16,110 bases of DNA from Candidatus Azambacteria bacterium (GTDB lineage: Bacteria > Patescibacteriota > Minisyncoccia > GWC2-36-17 > JACQAJ01), in NCBI GenBank assembly GCA_016195045.1, contig JACQAJ010000013.1, forward strand, positions 1-16,110, read 5' to 3'. The position numbers and the translations under genes were made by a program. Numbering within the stretch: position 1 is the first letter of the stretch; each line of letters starts with the position of its first letter. Positions 6,021-12,744 of the stretch are shown here, in pieces. Under the pieces are notes generated by a model that saw only the letters and a program-made list of their open reading frames with translations, was not told where the DNA came from and searched no databases.

Positions 6021-6125
6021 CGCGAGATCGCTTTTTATTATTTAGCAAAAATCAGAAAAGTATCCGCCGCGCATTCCTCCCGCAAAAATAGTTTTGCTTT
6101 GCCTCGTCTGCATTGAAGCCCCACC
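6021..6125 (-). repeat. 105-bp inverted repeat, right arm of cassette
   Basis: Inverted copy of 3516-3620, about 96% identical by hand alignment (differences near 6030, 6101, 6109 and 6123). Similarity stops sharply on the inner side at 6021, 53 bases after the last cassette gene. Confidence 0.85.
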
Positions 6126-6196
6126 ACCTGCCCGAAGAATTGATGGCAGAGTCCCGCAAAAAATGTTCTTATCCTTTTAGAAGAAAAAATCCGGCG

Positions 6197-6239
6197 CGCG
6201 CAAAATCAGAATTGTAGAAAAAATTGTTTTGCTGGGTTC
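6197..6239 (+). repeat. 43-bp direct repeat, copy 2
   Basis: Identical to 3456-3498 in the same orientation, though the neighbouring 105-bp unit is inverted. The right side is therefore rearranged relative to the left, with 71 bases of unrelated sequence between the two units. Confidence 0.85.
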
Positions 6240-6585
6240 TGCTTTGAACGAGCAGGGCGGCGGGCTTGGCCTCTATTTTTTTTTGCAAGAACACGGCGGA
6301 ATTACCCCCACACCCCTTTTTTCCGCCGCGCCCTCGCTTCGGCGGCAGAAATTTTTTGCGGCAGGAAAAATTGAGAAAAGATTAAGTTCATGTTAGTATA
6401 GTTGTGAGGGTTAGGTTCAACGCTCATACTTGTACTATCATACTATGGAAAGCAAACAAAATAGACAAATTGGGGATAAAATAAAAGTCTTTCGAGCAAA
6501 GCAAGGATTGACACAGGACGCTCTTGCGAGAAAGTGCGATATTCCCTATACAACACTGACCAAGATTGAATCGAATGTCATAAAA

Positions 6586-6899
6586 GCCCGGACATCCGAG
6601 GAGCTTGCTCCTCGGCTGGATAGGGCCGGGAGCAACGCGAGGGTGGAGTACCCACAAAAAGATGTGCTCAATAACCATGGTATAATGTTTGGGTGGATAT
6701 ACAGAAAGGTGCTCAAACAATGTATCAGATAGGATATCACATGGTTTGGGGCGTTAAATATCATAAACATCATCGATATCGCCCCAAACCATGTGCATCT
6801 TTTCGTGGGTGCTCCGCCCAGCGTTGCTCCCTCGAGGGTTGCCCAAACTATTCTACTAAGGCAACCGAGGAGCTTGCTCCTCGGTGGTTGCCTTTAATG
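6586..6899 (+). mobile_element. IS200/IS605-type relic (314 bp) inserted in the XRE gene
   Basis: Both ends carry the same 20-bp hairpin CCGAGGAGCTTGCTCCTCGG (6596-6615 and 6865-6884); at the right it extends to 6860-6892 with one bulge. Inside, ATG 6720 starts 'MYQIGYHMVWGVKYHKH', matching the start of Y1 tyrosine transposases. A second frame from about 6772 reads 'IAPNHVHLFVGAPPSVAPSR', the HUH-motif region. The stretch between them and the C-terminal catalytic tyrosine are missing, so the transposase is dead. Insertion without target duplication fits this family. Sequence 6626-6653 is an inverted near-copy of 6804-6832, so the left end seems to be built from a rearranged piece of tnpA. It resembles palindrome-associated non-autonomous derivatives. 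Confidence 0.75.
6681..6686 (+). promoter_or_regulatory. -10 box inside the IS relic
   Basis: A perfect TATAAT upstream of the tnpA remnant, pointing toward the methyltransferase gene about 290 bases away. No convincing -35 is seen. It could provide outward transcription of the R-M genes. Confidence 0.35.
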
Positions 6900-6976
6900 A
6901 AACCATCAATTCAAACAGTAAGTAAAATTGCCGATGGATTGGGAATGAGTATTGATAATTTGATAAAATAAATTTT

Positions 6977-8551
6977 ATGAATATAGTAACTATTCCACAG
7001 GCGTCAAAATGGGCATCAGAACATCTCAGGAAGGAGGTTTTGCCTACAAATATTTCTTATCTTGTCCAGTATGGAAAAGTAAAAAAACATGGCGAGAACG
7101 GCTCGACCATGGTTGATTTGAATGATTTAAAAAAATACTATGATTCGTATAATGGTAAACGCGAAGTAAGTTGGAAAAAAAATCTAGGCGATGATTTAAA
7201 TTGGACGCTTTCTTTTGATAATTTAAGAGAGGTAGATACCACAAAACATGTCCACCGACTCCATCCATACAAAGGTAAATATATTCCACAACTTGTTGAA
7301 TATTTTATAGATAATCACACCGATGATTTTAAGAAAGAAGTCTACTTCAAAACAGGCGATATTATTCTTGATCCATTCTTGGGTTCTGGGACGACAATTA
7401 TTCAATCGCTTGAGATGGGAATTCACTCTGTTGGTATAGATGTTTCTGAATTTAACTGCATGATCTCAAGTTGTAAGGCAACTAACTATGACGACGAATA
7501 TTTACAAAAGGCGATCAAGAAATTGATTGCCTCACTCGATTCTTTTGATCATGATAATAAAATTCAAGATTTTGAAAACGAACTTTTAGCCGAACTTGCC
7601 AAATTTAACTCGGTACACTTTCCGGGTTATGACTTTAAATACAAAGTCAATCAAGGAAGTTTTGATGAAAATAAGTTTGCTACAGAAAAAGAGCGGGAGT
7701 TTTTGCCTGTCTATCAGAAATTGCTCAAAAAATATTCAATCAAACTAAAACAAGATAAGTCGGATTCTTTCCTTGATATTTGGTTTATGGATAATGTTCG
7801 TCGTGAGATAGATCATGTATTTCAGACGATCAAACAAGAAAAAGATGTTAAAACCCGCAAAATTCTTGCGCTTATTTTGAGCCGAACGATTAGATCGTGC
7901 TGTGCTACTACGCATAGCGACCTAGCAACACTCAAAGAGCCTCAGCTAACGACATATTACTGCTATAAGCACAAAAAAATCTGCAAACCCCTTTTTTCTA
8001 TCACAACTATGCTTAATCGCTACGCTCTCGATACCTTAAGCAGAATAAGAGAATTTAGTAAATTACGAAAACCAGTTTACCATTCCGTTTTAGCCGGTGA
8101 TTCAAGGGTAATCGATATTTTTGAAAAAGTAGAAAAGCAGAATCCAGTATTTTCAAAAATACTAAACAAACAAAAAATATCAGGTATTTTTTGCTCTCCG
8201 CCGTACGTTGGACAAATTGATTATCACGAACAACACGCTTACGCATACGATCTTCTTGGATTTAAGCGCAAGGATGATTTAGAAATTGGCCCGCTGTATA
8301 AAGGGCAAGGATTAGAGGCTCGCCGGTCATACACACAAGAAATTGCGGATGTATTAAATAACTGCAAGCAATACCTCAAAGAAGATTTTGATATTTTTCT
8401 CGTAGCCAATGATAAATATAATCTCTACCCAGAAATTGCAGAAAGGGCAGGAATGAAAATTGTTAATCAGTTTAAGCGACCCGTGTTGAACAGAACGGAA
8501 CGCGATCGAAATCCGTATTCAGAAATTATATTTCATTTTAAAGTAGAATGA
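6977..8551 (+). CDS. Type II DNA methyltransferase with N-terminal HTH-like domain
   Basis: 524 residues. Residues 1-55 ('TIPQASKWASEHLRKEVLPT', 'YLVQYGKVKKHGENGSTMVD') look like a helix-turn-helix/excisionase-type DNA reader. Then come motif X-like 'HRLHPYKGKYIPQLVEYFID' (94-112), motif I 'ILDPFLGSGTTIIQ' (130-143) binding SAM, 'GIDVSEFN' (153-160), a long middle region of about 240 residues likely holding target recognition, and catalytic motif IV SPPY at 407-410. SPPY is typical of cytosine-N4 methylation. It partners the TdeIII-like nuclease 4 bases downstream and protects the host from it. No Shine-Dalgarno; it begins 5 bases after the XRE stop, so it may have relied on coupling that the insertion has changed. 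Confidence 0.88.
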   Translation: MNIVTIPQASKWASEHLRKEVLPTNISYLVQYGKVKKHGENGSTMVDLNDLKKYYDSYNGKREVSWKKNLGDDLNWTLSFDNLREVDTTKHVHRLHPYKGKYIPQLVEYFIDNHTDDFKKEVYFKTGDIILDPFLGSGTTIIQSLEMGIHSVGIDVSEFNCMISSCKATNYDDEYLQKAIKKLIASLDSFDHDNKIQDFENELLAELAKFNSVHFPGYDFKYKVNQGSFDENKFATEKEREFLPVYQKLLKKYSIKLKQDKSDSFLDIWFMDNVRREIDHVFQTIKQEKDVKTRKILALILSRTIRSCCATTHSDLATLKEPQLTTYYCYKHKKICKPLFSITTMLNRYALDTLSRIREFSKLRKPVYHSVLAGDSRVIDIFEKVEKQNPVFSKILNKQKISGIFCSPPYVGQIDYHEQHAYAYDLLGFKRKDDLEIGPLYKGQGLEARRSYTQEIADVLNNCKQYLKEDFDIFLVANDKYNLYPEIAERAGMKIVNQFKRPVLNRTERDRNPYSEIIFHFKVE

Positions 8552-8555
8552 TCAT

Positions 8556-9338
8556 ATGGCTTTATCTAAAGAACAAATCAGTAGCGTTGAAGAAGTTTTG
8601 AAAGCAAGTTTGCTTAATAAGTTTCAAAACTATAAACCAGAGCCAGCATCAATGCCTTTTCATACCCGCTTGCTCGGTAAAGATCGCCTCGCTTTATACT
8701 CTTTTATTCATTCTCTCAATACGAATTTCGGTACGAGTATTTTTGAGCCGGTTGGTCTGGCTTTGGCGCAAAAGAATTTTAAAATGGCTGTTTCGCAAGC
8801 TACGGCGGGAGATCAAATCAGCACTACTGCACAGGCCGAAATTCAGAAGATTATTGACGGTCTTATTACAGCAACAAGTTCTCCAAATAAAAAGGAAGAA
8901 ACTGAGAGAATACGAAAAGTTTGCCAGACAGGTAAAATGATTAAGGTCAAACCGACAAAAGTTGATCTGATGTTTGAATCAAAAGATGGTGCATATTTCT
9001 TGTTCGATATTAAAACTGCAAAACCAAACGCCGGTGGTTTCAAAGAGTTTAAGCGCACGCTACTTGAATGGGTGGCGGTTGTTTTGGCAAACAATCCTAA
9101 AGCTGATGTAAATACTTTTATAGCCATTCCATACAATCTCTATGAGCCTGAACAATATACTCGTTGGACAATGCGAGGAATGCTTGATTTGGAAAATGAG
9201 CTTAAAGTAGCAGATGAATTTTGGGATTTTCTTGGTGGTAAAAATACCTACAAAGATTTACTCGATTGTTTCGAGAGAGTGGGTATTGAGTTGCGAGATG
9301 AAATCTATACCTACTTCAAGCGATTTAATAAGAAATAA
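8556..9338 (+). CDS. TdeIII-family type II restriction endonuclease
   Basis: 260 residues, about the family length. The PD-(D/E)xK core is D137 in 'KVDLMF' and D151-x-K153 in 'AYFLFDIKTAKPNAGG', followed by the family-typical 'FKEFKRTLLEWVAVVLA', 'IPYNLYEPEQYTRWTMRGML' and 'VADEFWDFLGGKNTYKDLLD'. TdeIII is reported to recognise GGNCC, and close family members usually share specificity, so GGNCC is the working guess. It cuts unmethylated DNA and pairs with the methyltransferase ending 4 bases upstream. The ORF is intact with all visible catalytic residues, so the R-M system is probably active although its XRE controller is interrupted. Confidence 0.85.
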   Translation: MALSKEQISSVEEVLKASLLNKFQNYKPEPASMPFHTRLLGKDRLALYSFIHSLNTNFGTSIFEPVGLALAQKNFKMAVSQATAGDQISTTAQAEIQKIIDGLITATSSPNKKEETERIRKVCQTGKMIKVKPTKVDLMFESKDGAYFLFDIKTAKPNAGGFKEFKRTLLEWVAVVLANNPKADVNTFIAIPYNLYEPEQYTRWTMRGMLDLENELKVADEFWDFLGGKNTYKDLLDCFERVGIELRDEIYTYFKRFNKK

Positions 9339-9345
9339 ATAATTT

Positions 9346-9468
9346 ATGGACGAGGATATTCAATTACAATTAGAAAGAGCAAAAAAATTATCCATGTATT
9401 ACTTCAGACCAACAAAAGGTGGTAGGATCGTGTGCGTCAGCTTCGGGATTATTGCTTTCCTTGCCTGA
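9346..9468 (+). CDS. Small ORF between endonuclease and TOTE gene, possible remnant
   Basis: ATG 9346 opens a 40-codon frame ('MDEDIQLQLERAKKLSMYYF' then 'RPTKGGRIVCVSFGIIAFLA') 7 bases after the endonuclease stop. The neighbouring +1 frame stays open from about 9428 to TAA near 9509 ('SGLLLSLPDQGEESESRKAT'), so the region may be a frameshifted gene end. I recognise no family. Doubtful as a real gene. Confidence 0.3.
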   Translation: MDEDIQLQLERAKKLSMYYFRPTKGGRIVCVSFGIIAFLA

Positions 9469-9514
9469 TCAGGGAGAAGAATCTGAGAGCAGAAAGGCTA
9501 CAATATAATTTGAT

Positions 9515-11656
9515 ATGATTTTAATCAGCGAACAACAACTCGAGCTATATATGTCACTGTTCCGAGGAAGGACGGACGTATATGCGCGGCATTGGGAAAA
9601 AGACGGTCGGTCTGGATACAGTCCGGCCTATGAGTTTAATTGGGATGAATTCATGACTCATAAGCGGTGCGGTGGCTCGATGAAAGATTTTGAAAATAAG
9701 AAACTTATACCGCTAACCAAAGAAATTGTTAAAAAACATCTCCTTGGCCAACATGTCATTGGTGTTTATCCAATCTTGCCGGCAAATACTTCTTATTTCA
9801 TTGCCGCTGATTTTGATGGCGAAAATTGGTTAGCTGATAGCAAGGTATATTTAGCGGCCTGCACCGAAGTTGGCCTTACTGGATATCTTGAACGTTCTCG
9901 ATCCGGAAATGGCGGACATGTCTGGATTTTCTTTTCCGAAATTTACCCATGCTATAAGAGTCGTCAGATTGCCCTTGAGCTAATCCGCAAAGCATTTCAT
10001 GTATCCGAATTTGAGAAAGAAGTTAGTTTTGACAGGTTGTTTCCTAATCAGGACACCTTAACCGGGGCTGGTTTAGGTAATCTTATTGCCCTGCCATTTC
10101 AAGGCAAGTCAGTGATAAATGGCAACGCGGTATTTATTGACCCGGAAGCAGAAAAATTAATCCCGGATCAATGGCAATTCTTAAACACTGTAAAACGCCA
10201 CACTTCTGCCGAGTTGGATTCGGTGCATCAGTTGTTTTTCTCTGACACCGGAAAGCCCGTGATAAACGTACTGGCCGGGGGTGGATTAGGAATTTTGGTA
10301 AGCAATCAGATTGAATTACGCCGATCCGAGCTTATCCCCAACCTTATTCATTTTCTCAAGGAAGAACTTAATTTTCTCAATACCGACTATCTCACCAAGC
10401 GAAGATTAGGAAAATCAATTTATAAAGTACAGAAGTATTTTAAACTGATTGATGAGTCTGGAGATATTATTTCCTTGCCACGCGGATTTCTGCAGACCAT
10501 CATTGTTTTTCTTAAAGAAAATAATGTCGCTTATAAAGTACAATCGGACACGCCTCATTTTGACCAAGCCGATTATAAAAGCCAGATAGAGCTTACACCG
10601 GCACAGGTTCCTATTGTGCAGTTAGCCACTGAGAATGATCAGGGTGTAATTGTCGCTCCTTCCGGAAGTGGCAAAACTATTATTGGACTTGAGCTAGTTG
10701 CTCGTAGACAATTACTTGCCCTAATTCTTGTTCACCGCAAGCAATTATTGGATCAGTGGATTGAGAGAATACAAACTTTTTTAGGCATCGCTAAAGCTCA
10801 TATCGGCCAATATTCTGGAATAAAGAAAAAACTGGGAAAACAAATAACGGTCGGCTTATTGCAAAGCTTGGCTCGTAAAGGCGACCTTACTGAATTAAGG
10901 AATAAGTTCGGAACGATTATTGTTGATGAGTGCCACCACATCCCAGCCGCTACATTCCGTGAAGTTATCGCACGGTTGAATCCAAAATATATTTATGGGC
11001 TAACTGCTACGCCAAAGCGTAAACATAATGATGAAAAGTTGATCTATGTTTATATCGGTGACATCATCGCACGTATGGAAGCTTCGGATTTTATGCCTGT
11101 ATTCGGCCTTCCACATCAGCCACCGGAAATATTAATCCGTACGACAAATCTTAACCTTCCATTTAAATTTACGACTGATAACTTTCAACTTTTGGCTAAG
11201 GTTGTGTGTTTTGATACCGCTAGAAATCAGATGATTATTGAAGACATCTTAAATAAGGTCAGTGAAGAAGGCAAAAGGTTGCTTGTGTTAAGTGAGCGAA
11301 AGGAACATCTTGAAATCTTGGCTATGTATCTCAAGGGCAAATGCGAGACAATTGTCATTTCAGGAGACGACTCAGCACAGAAAAGAAAATCAAAATTGAA
11401 ACAAATTGAGTCTGGACATTATCGAGTCATCCTTTCCACGGGGCAATTCTTTGGCGAGGGTATAGATATCCGCGGAATTTCCTGCCTAATACTGGCATTC
11501 CCTTTTTCGTTTGAAGGAAAGCTCGTTCAGTACATGGGTCGGCTTCGAGATATTGGCGAACAGAAAACAATTGTTGATTATCGTGATACTCAAATCCCAT
11601 TTTTGGATAAGCAATTCAAACAACGCGAACGGCACTATAAAAAACTGAAGGCGTAG
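9515..11656 (+). CDS. TOTE-type archaeo-eukaryotic primase fused to SF2 helicase
   Basis: 713 residues. The N-terminal 230 are a TOTE-group primase: 'SLFRGRTDVYARHWEKDGRS' at the start, catalytic D99/D101 in 'FIAADFDGENW', H135 in 'RSGNGGHVWIFF', and 'LGNLIALPFQG'. A linker follows, then an SF2 helicase: Walker A 'VIVAPSGSGKTII' (381-388), DECHH (471-475), 'GLTATPKRK' (495-503), 'STGQFFGEGIDIRG' and motif VI 'QYMGRLRD' (672-679). TOTE conflict systems combine such primase-helicases with nucleases and mobile or defence genes; a nucleic-acid-directed defence role is inferred. All key residues are present. TATAAT at 9504-9509 lies only 6 bases before the ATG, so the transcript may be nearly leaderless. 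It lies 177 bases behind the R-M pair, in the same direction. Confidence 0.85.
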   Translation: MILISEQQLELYMSLFRGRTDVYARHWEKDGRSGYSPAYEFNWDEFMTHKRCGGSMKDFENKKLIPLTKEIVKKHLLGQHVIGVYPILPANTSYFIAADFDGENWLADSKVYLAACTEVGLTGYLERSRSGNGGHVWIFFSEIYPCYKSRQIALELIRKAFHVSEFEKEVSFDRLFPNQDTLTGAGLGNLIALPFQGKSVINGNAVFIDPEAEKLIPDQWQFLNTVKRHTSAELDSVHQLFFSDTGKPVINVLAGGGLGILVSNQIELRRSELIPNLIHFLKEELNFLNTDYLTKRRLGKSIYKVQKYFKLIDESGDIISLPRGFLQTIIVFLKENNVAYKVQSDTPHFDQADYKSQIELTPAQVPIVQLATENDQGVIVAPSGSGKTIIGLELVARRQLLALILVHRKQLLDQWIERIQTFLGIAKAHIGQYSGIKKKLGKQITVGLLQSLARKGDLTELRNKFGTIIVDECHHIPAATFREVIARLNPKYIYGLTATPKRKHNDEKLIYVYIGDIIARMEASDFMPVFGLPHQPPEILIRTTNLNLPFKFTTDNFQLLAKVVCFDTARNQMIIEDILNKVSEEGKRLLVLSERKEHLEILAMYLKGKCETIVISGDDSAQKRKSKLKQIESGHYRVILSTGQFFGEGIDIRGISCLILAFPFSFEGKLVQYMGRLRDIGEQKTIVDYRDTQIPFLDKQFKQRERHYKKLKA

Positions 11657-11657
11657 A

Positions 11658-11711
11658 TTAAGCAAATATGACTCGGCGCAATTTGCTTAACATCGATCAA
11701 GTTAAGCAAAT
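11658..11711. repeat. Three TTAAGCAAAT boxes
   Basis: TTAAGCAAAT at 11658-11667 (+), its exact reverse complement at 11681-11690, and again (+) at 11702-11711. The first two form a 10-bp stem with a 13-base loop right after the TOTE stop codon. No U tract follows. It could be a terminator-like stem, an operator or recombinase-binding boxes. Confidence 0.6.
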
Positions 11712-12018
11712 CGTCCTACACTCTCAAATTTGGTTTTACGGCTCGTCAGTGTTTTAATTGGTGTAAAGCTCTTATTCTTGGCACAAAGCTCGCCACAAGG
11801 GCACACACGTGGCAACAATGTGGGTATTTATTTGAGAGCCGATCCAGTCTGGAATGACCCGGATTTTTCTGTTAAAATTACTGGTGTCAAAGGCAGGTTC
11901 CATGTGTTTAGGCATAAATGGTTGAAAAGTCCGGAATGATGCCTGCCTCCTGAAAGACGATCGTTAAAAGGTCTTTAATCTCTCGGATATCTCGGAGAAT
12001 TCCGTTCCAATTTAATTC

Positions 12019-12031
12019 CTTGAGGGCACCA
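12019..12031 (+). other. Putative right attachment site
   Basis: CTTGAGGGCACCA, an exact copy of the tRNA-Arg(GCG) 3' end at 2055-2067, not preceded by a recognisable tRNA. It marks the likely right edge of the island. Confidence 0.6.
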
Positions 12032-12038
12032 GAAAGTG

Positions 12039-12075
12039 AAAAACTAAAAGTTAAAAGTTAAGAATCAAGAATTAA
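12039..12075. repeat. AAAAGTTAA / AGAATTAA word repeat
   Basis: AAAAGTTA repeated, then AAGAATCAAGAATTAA. AT-rich host-style intergenic repeat just outside the right island edge. Confidence 0.5.
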
Positions 12076-12115
12076 ATTCTATAACTTTAGTTTTTCATCT
12101 AATAAAATCAATTTT

Positions 12116-12718
12116 ATGATTGAAGTAGAGAAAAAATTTATATTAGACGATAAAGATAAAAGACGATTGACAAAAGATGCTTCATTTTTGAACGAGCGAG
12201 CTTTTACTGATATTTATTATGATACAGAATTTTTTTCTCTGACCTCAAATAATAAATGGCTTCGTTCTCGCGATGGTAAATTTGAGTTAAAAATTTCCTT
12301 GAATGATGGAATAAGTAAACTAAGTGAAGATCAATATGATGAGTTAGAGGATGAACAGAAAATTAGAGAAGCTTTAAATTTGCCCTCTAACGGAAATCTT
12401 GCTAATGATTTGATAAAAGCAGAGTATTTTCCGTTCTGTACTTGTAGAACAACTCGGAGAAAATATCAAAAAGAGTCATTTATTATTGATTTTGATACTG
12501 TTGATTTTCAAGACTTTACCTATGATATTGCTGAAATTGAGTTAATGGTGAATGGTAAAAGTGAAATTGAAGAGGCGATTGAGAAGATAATGGCTTTCGC
12601 TAAAGAACAAGAACTGACAATCGTACCAGTTCGAGGAAAAGTTGTTGAATATTTAAAGCGAGTAAAACCAGACCATTACCAAGCACTTGTTGATTCCGGT
12701 GTAGTGAAAAGTTCTTGA
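12116..12718 (+). CDS. CYTH-domain protein, thiamine-triphosphatase-like
   Basis: 200 residues spanning a CYTH (triphosphate tunnel) fold. The ExExK signature is E3-V-E5-K-K7 at the very start; other tunnel residues are visible in 'DIYYDTEFF', 'KWLRSRDGKFELKIS', 'CRTTRRKYQ', 'FIIDFDTVDF', 'YDIAEIELMV' and 'VRGKVVEYLKR'. These acidic and basic residues bind Mg2+ and the triphosphate. The pattern is closest to thiamine-triphosphatase-like members, which hydrolyse ThTP or inorganic triphosphate; class IV adenylate cyclase is an alternative but less likely. It is the first complete gene outside the island. No Shine-Dalgarno is visible. Confidence 0.85.
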   Translation: MIEVEKKFILDDKDKRRLTKDASFLNERAFTDIYYDTEFFSLTSNNKWLRSRDGKFELKISLNDGISKLSEDQYDELEDEQKIREALNLPSNGNLANDLIKAEYFPFCTCRTTRRKYQKESFIIDFDTVDFQDFTYDIAEIELMVNGKSEIEEAIEKIMAFAKEQELTIVPVRGKVVEYLKRVKPDHYQALVDSGVVKSS

Positions 12719-12744
12719 AGAATTTAGTGGCAGTCTCTTAATTC

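Larger units (their letters stand above)
5968..6444. other. Gene-free stretch of GC-rich repeats
   Basis: Holds the right inverted arm, the second 43-bp repeat, and a further GC-rich block (6240-6370) with runs such as GGGCGGCGGGC and a hairpin CCGCCG(6323-6328)/CGGCGG(6340-6345) followed by CAGAAATTTTTT, which could terminate transcription from the left. The XRE gene begins at 6445; upstream of it lie AGTATAGT-type words (6395-6402) and repeated CATACT (6425-6430, 6439-6444) that could be controller boxes. No gene is seen. Confidence 0.5.
6445..6971 (+). pseudogene. XRE-type controller gene of the R-M system, split by insertion
   Basis: ATG 6445 starts a lambda-repressor-type HTH: 'QIGDKIKVFRAKQGLTQDAL', then 'KCDIPYTTLTKIESNVIK', up to 6585. 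The missing end, 'KPSIQTVSKIADGLGMSIDN' then 'LIK' and TAA, lies at 6900-6971 in another frame. Removing 6586-6899 joins AT-AAAA to AAA-CCA and yields an unbroken 70-codon XRE protein with the usual family text 'VIKKPSIQTVSKIADGLG'. In the present state translation runs from VIK into the insert and makes a different tail, ending at 6732. The gene lies 5 bases before the DNA methyltransferase, the position of controller (C) proteins of type II R-M systems, so loss of repression or activation of these genes is expected. That role is inferred from context. Confidence 0.82.
11657..12115. other. Island right margin, no convincing gene
   Basis: Besides the TTAAGCAAAT boxes and the att-like copy there is one open frame, TTG 11730 to 11939, whose C-terminal half ('GIYLRADPVWNDPDFSVKIT', then 'FHVFRHKWLKSPE') looks protein-like but belongs to no family I know. 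It could be a decayed gene tail. Composition shifts to AT-rich word repeats after 12032. Confidence 0.45.

Noticed and set aside
6430..6732. XRE protein of 100 aa as an intact gene
   Set aside because: Its second half is translated IS-relic sequence; the true C-terminus is at 6900-6971.
6424..6773. Minus-strand ORFs of 98 and 75 aa
   Set aside because: They are antisense readings of the XRE gene and hairpin-rich relic, with no start signals.
6693..6971. 92-aa independent protein
   Set aside because: It is the tnpA remnant read through into the displaced C-terminus of the XRE gene.
11730..11939. 69-aa ORF as a real gene
   Set aside because: TTG start, no ribosome-binding site and no family; described only as part of the island margin.
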